From positions 4,948,983 through 5,012,982 of the forward strand of contig VXAI01000013.1 in NCBI GenBank assembly GCA_013399305.1: 64,000 nucleotides of DNA. The letters run 5' to 3'. Of this stretch, positions 62,026-64,000 are shown in pieces. Position 1 is the first letter of the stretch; each line of letters starts with the position of its first letter. A model generated the notes under the pieces. It saw nothing but the letters and a program-made list of their open reading frames with translations. It was not told the origin of the DNA and did not search any database. This DNA is from Rostratula benghalensis. Lineage: Eukaryota > Chordata > Aves > Charadriiformes > Rostratulidae. A program made the position numbers and the translations under genes.

Positions 62026-64000
62026 TTTTTTTTTTATTATTCAGCTAAGCTATAAATTGCCATCTGGAAGCAGGAGTCAGAATGTGTAGCAAAACATGTG
62101 ATGACAACAGACAAGCTCAGGCAGAAAAACTGTTTGTACCACCCTTGCTTCTTTTCCCAGGCTGGATTCCACATCCCAGCAAGGTGTAATCCATCTGGGA
62201 GCTGGGGGAGCATGCATGACTCTCTCATGGCAAATTCTTCCTTTAAAAATTAACTCCTTATCCAGGATTAACAGCTGGCACTTAGCAAATAGTGCCTATG
62301 CTCCACTGATTTTTACCTCCTTTGTAGCTTTCTCTGTGACTGCCCTTGAGTTAATGGTTACATCACGCGTGATTAGGGCAGTGCTTGTCATTCATTTCCC
62401 AACATAGCGAGCGTCGTCACGTGCTGGATCCTAAGCAGGTCTAAACCAGCCTAAATCCTGCCTGATTAACTTTGTCCCAGCGCATGGAAGTGTGATTGAC
62501 AATGACTATCATTCCCCTCATCAGTTCTGCAAAGGGAGGAAGGGAAAATTCAGATGGATGATGGGAAACAACCTGGCATCTTTTTGCACATCGTAGCGTT
62601 ATGGCGCAAGCGAATGCCTCTGCATCACGCTGAAGGGATTAGAAACTGCAGAACAAGCTGTGATGGCCTAAAATGCTCCAGTTCTTTTAGTTCTCATCCA
62701 AAATAATTTAGACAATGACAAATTTACATATTCAAAATTTCCATTTCTCTTCTCCAGAACAAGATGACAGATTAACTTGTTTTACTGAAAGTATTGATGA
62801 TATTGAGTTTAATGTTGTTTCTTTCTCTGAATATAGCTGTCAGTCTTACAAGTGAGATAAAACTTAATAGGTTGACCGCTCTGTTCTTTAACAATTCACA
62901 TTCTTTTCAAATACTTCCCACAGAAGAAAATAATCTTACAACTTCCACTTCTTTACCCTAATACTGACCAGAGTTTCTCTCCTTTCCTAGGTTTAGTCTG
63001 CTGTTTTTATTTATAGCCCTTGACATCACACAACATAGATCCTCCCTTTCCTTGGATCTAAGGTGATTTTTGTCCTATTGTACTTTGAATCATTGTGTGA
63101 TCAGTCCTTTTTATCTGTTTGGATTTTTTTTATTTTATTTATATGGTGCTGTCTTCAATTCCTGTTCATGTTCTCTTTCCCTAAATTGCTCCTAATGCTG
63201 AATATATTTCTGAGGTAGGGCCCTGCTAAGAGCACTGTGCAATATTGCAAATACAGGGATACTGCTTCATGACGTCCCACCGCTACATAAAATTTAGTTG
63301 CTATTTTTCTTGCAGTTAGATGATGCCACTAGTTTGCCAGCTGCTGATATTTGTAATTCTCTGTTAGCATTTCTTTTCCTAGATACAACTCTTTCAGTAA
63401 GCAAATTATTGGGTTGTTTTTTTTTTCCCAACTATCTTCCCTTGAGGGAGTAAGATTTTCTTCTTATTATTATTTTTTTTATTTCTTTTCCTCTTTTGAT
63501 TGCTACCACTAGGTTTACCCTATGCCCGCTGGCCTGTGAAACTTCAGCAATTTACTACAACTGATTCCCTGAGAACTGCTACTAACTCAGAGAATGCACT
63601 CTGGCTCCCAGTGAACACAATATACCTGTTCAGTTGCTCTTCTTGTCTCTGAGGGAAAATCAAGCAGAGATCTTTCCTTGCTTTTATTTGTGAATAACTC
63701 TGAGTTTGTCCAAGCAAGGTACAACTAAAATACTGCAGAATGGAAATATAGGTTTAAAAGAATCAGCACCTTCTTATACGACAGGTTTTCTTAATAAAGA
63801 GAAGAAAGAAGTAGAACTTGGTCTTACATGGAAGAGTTAAGAGGAGTGATTCAGAAATAGGATGGGAACATAAAAAAGGCAACCAAATGGTAAAAAATTA
63901 TAGGTTGCTAATAGAAAGGAACAAAGGGTAGAGAATAAATGTATATTGACTAAGAAGGTCAGTATATTTATTTACTGCACTTATTACTAGTTCTAAAACA
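57330..64000. other. Gene-free AT-rich region to the window end
   Basis: No gene or CR1 recognised. Simple repeats occur at 59180-59210 (A-rich) and 61994-62035, and a CpG-containing motif cluster lies at about 62340-62640. Confidence 0.5.
61994..62035 (+). repeat. (AC)n microsatellite followed by a T15 run
   Basis: About twelve AC units, then fifteen T. Confidence 0.95.

Noticed and set aside
1..64000. CRISPR array, operon or prokaryotic mobile system
   Set aside because: The DNA is clearly vertebrate; no regularly spaced repeats or bacterial gene layout occur.

Overview
The window looks like nuclear DNA from a bird. Every recognisable interspersed repeat is a CR1 LINE fragment, most with the avian CR1 3' end, and I see no L1, Alu or B1-type elements. 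The two genes found have multi-exon vertebrate structures with GT-AG introns. Species cannot be fixed from the sequence alone. A 15-base run of N (40657-40671) marks an assembly gap.

Region 1 (about 1.4-25.4 kb, minus strand) holds a complete ARL8-family small GTPase. I rebuilt it from seven exons; it gives 186 residues, the usual ARL8 length, with all GTP-binding motifs intact. Its residues after the P-loop and its C-terminus differ from both ARL8A and ARL8B, so it is probably a third, ARL8B-like paralog. It starts in a strong CpG island (about 24.78-25.75 kb) carrying a CLEAR-like TCACGTGA box. The introns hold several decayed CR1 copies and a small isolated CpG-rich patch near 16.6-17.0 kb.

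Region 2 (about 25.8-32.5 kb) is intergenic. Its main oddity is a 78-bp sequence present twice in direct orientation with two mismatches, 1.7 kb apart.

Region 3 (32.6-37.6 kb, minus strand) holds a SPAM1/HYAL4-family hyaluronidase in three coding exons (969 nt, 90 nt, 657 nt plus stop; 572 residues). The catalytic Asp-Trp-Glu motif is intact, and the protein ends in a Ser/Thr-rich stalk and a hydrophobic tail that looks like a GPI-anchor signal. Its first coding intron contains a short same-strand ORF with a signal-peptide-like start and a TATA-like box.

Region 4 (37.8-64 kb) has no gene I can recognise. It contains two large dead CR1 copies (38.8-40.2 kb plus strand; 42.0-43.2 kb minus strand), a smaller one at 50.8 kb, simple repeats, an unexplained 257-codon ORF at 48.0-48.8 kb, and weak promoter, exon or enhancer-like candidates near 44.2, 57.2 and 62.4 kb.

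The two genes are tandem on the same strand but have unrelated roles: lysosome positioning and traffic for ARL8, hyaluronan cleavage at the cell surface for the hyaluronidase. I found no wholly new system. The best leads are the third ARL8 paralog with its lysosome-type promoter box, the intronic ORF inside the hyaluronidase gene, and the 78-bp duplication.
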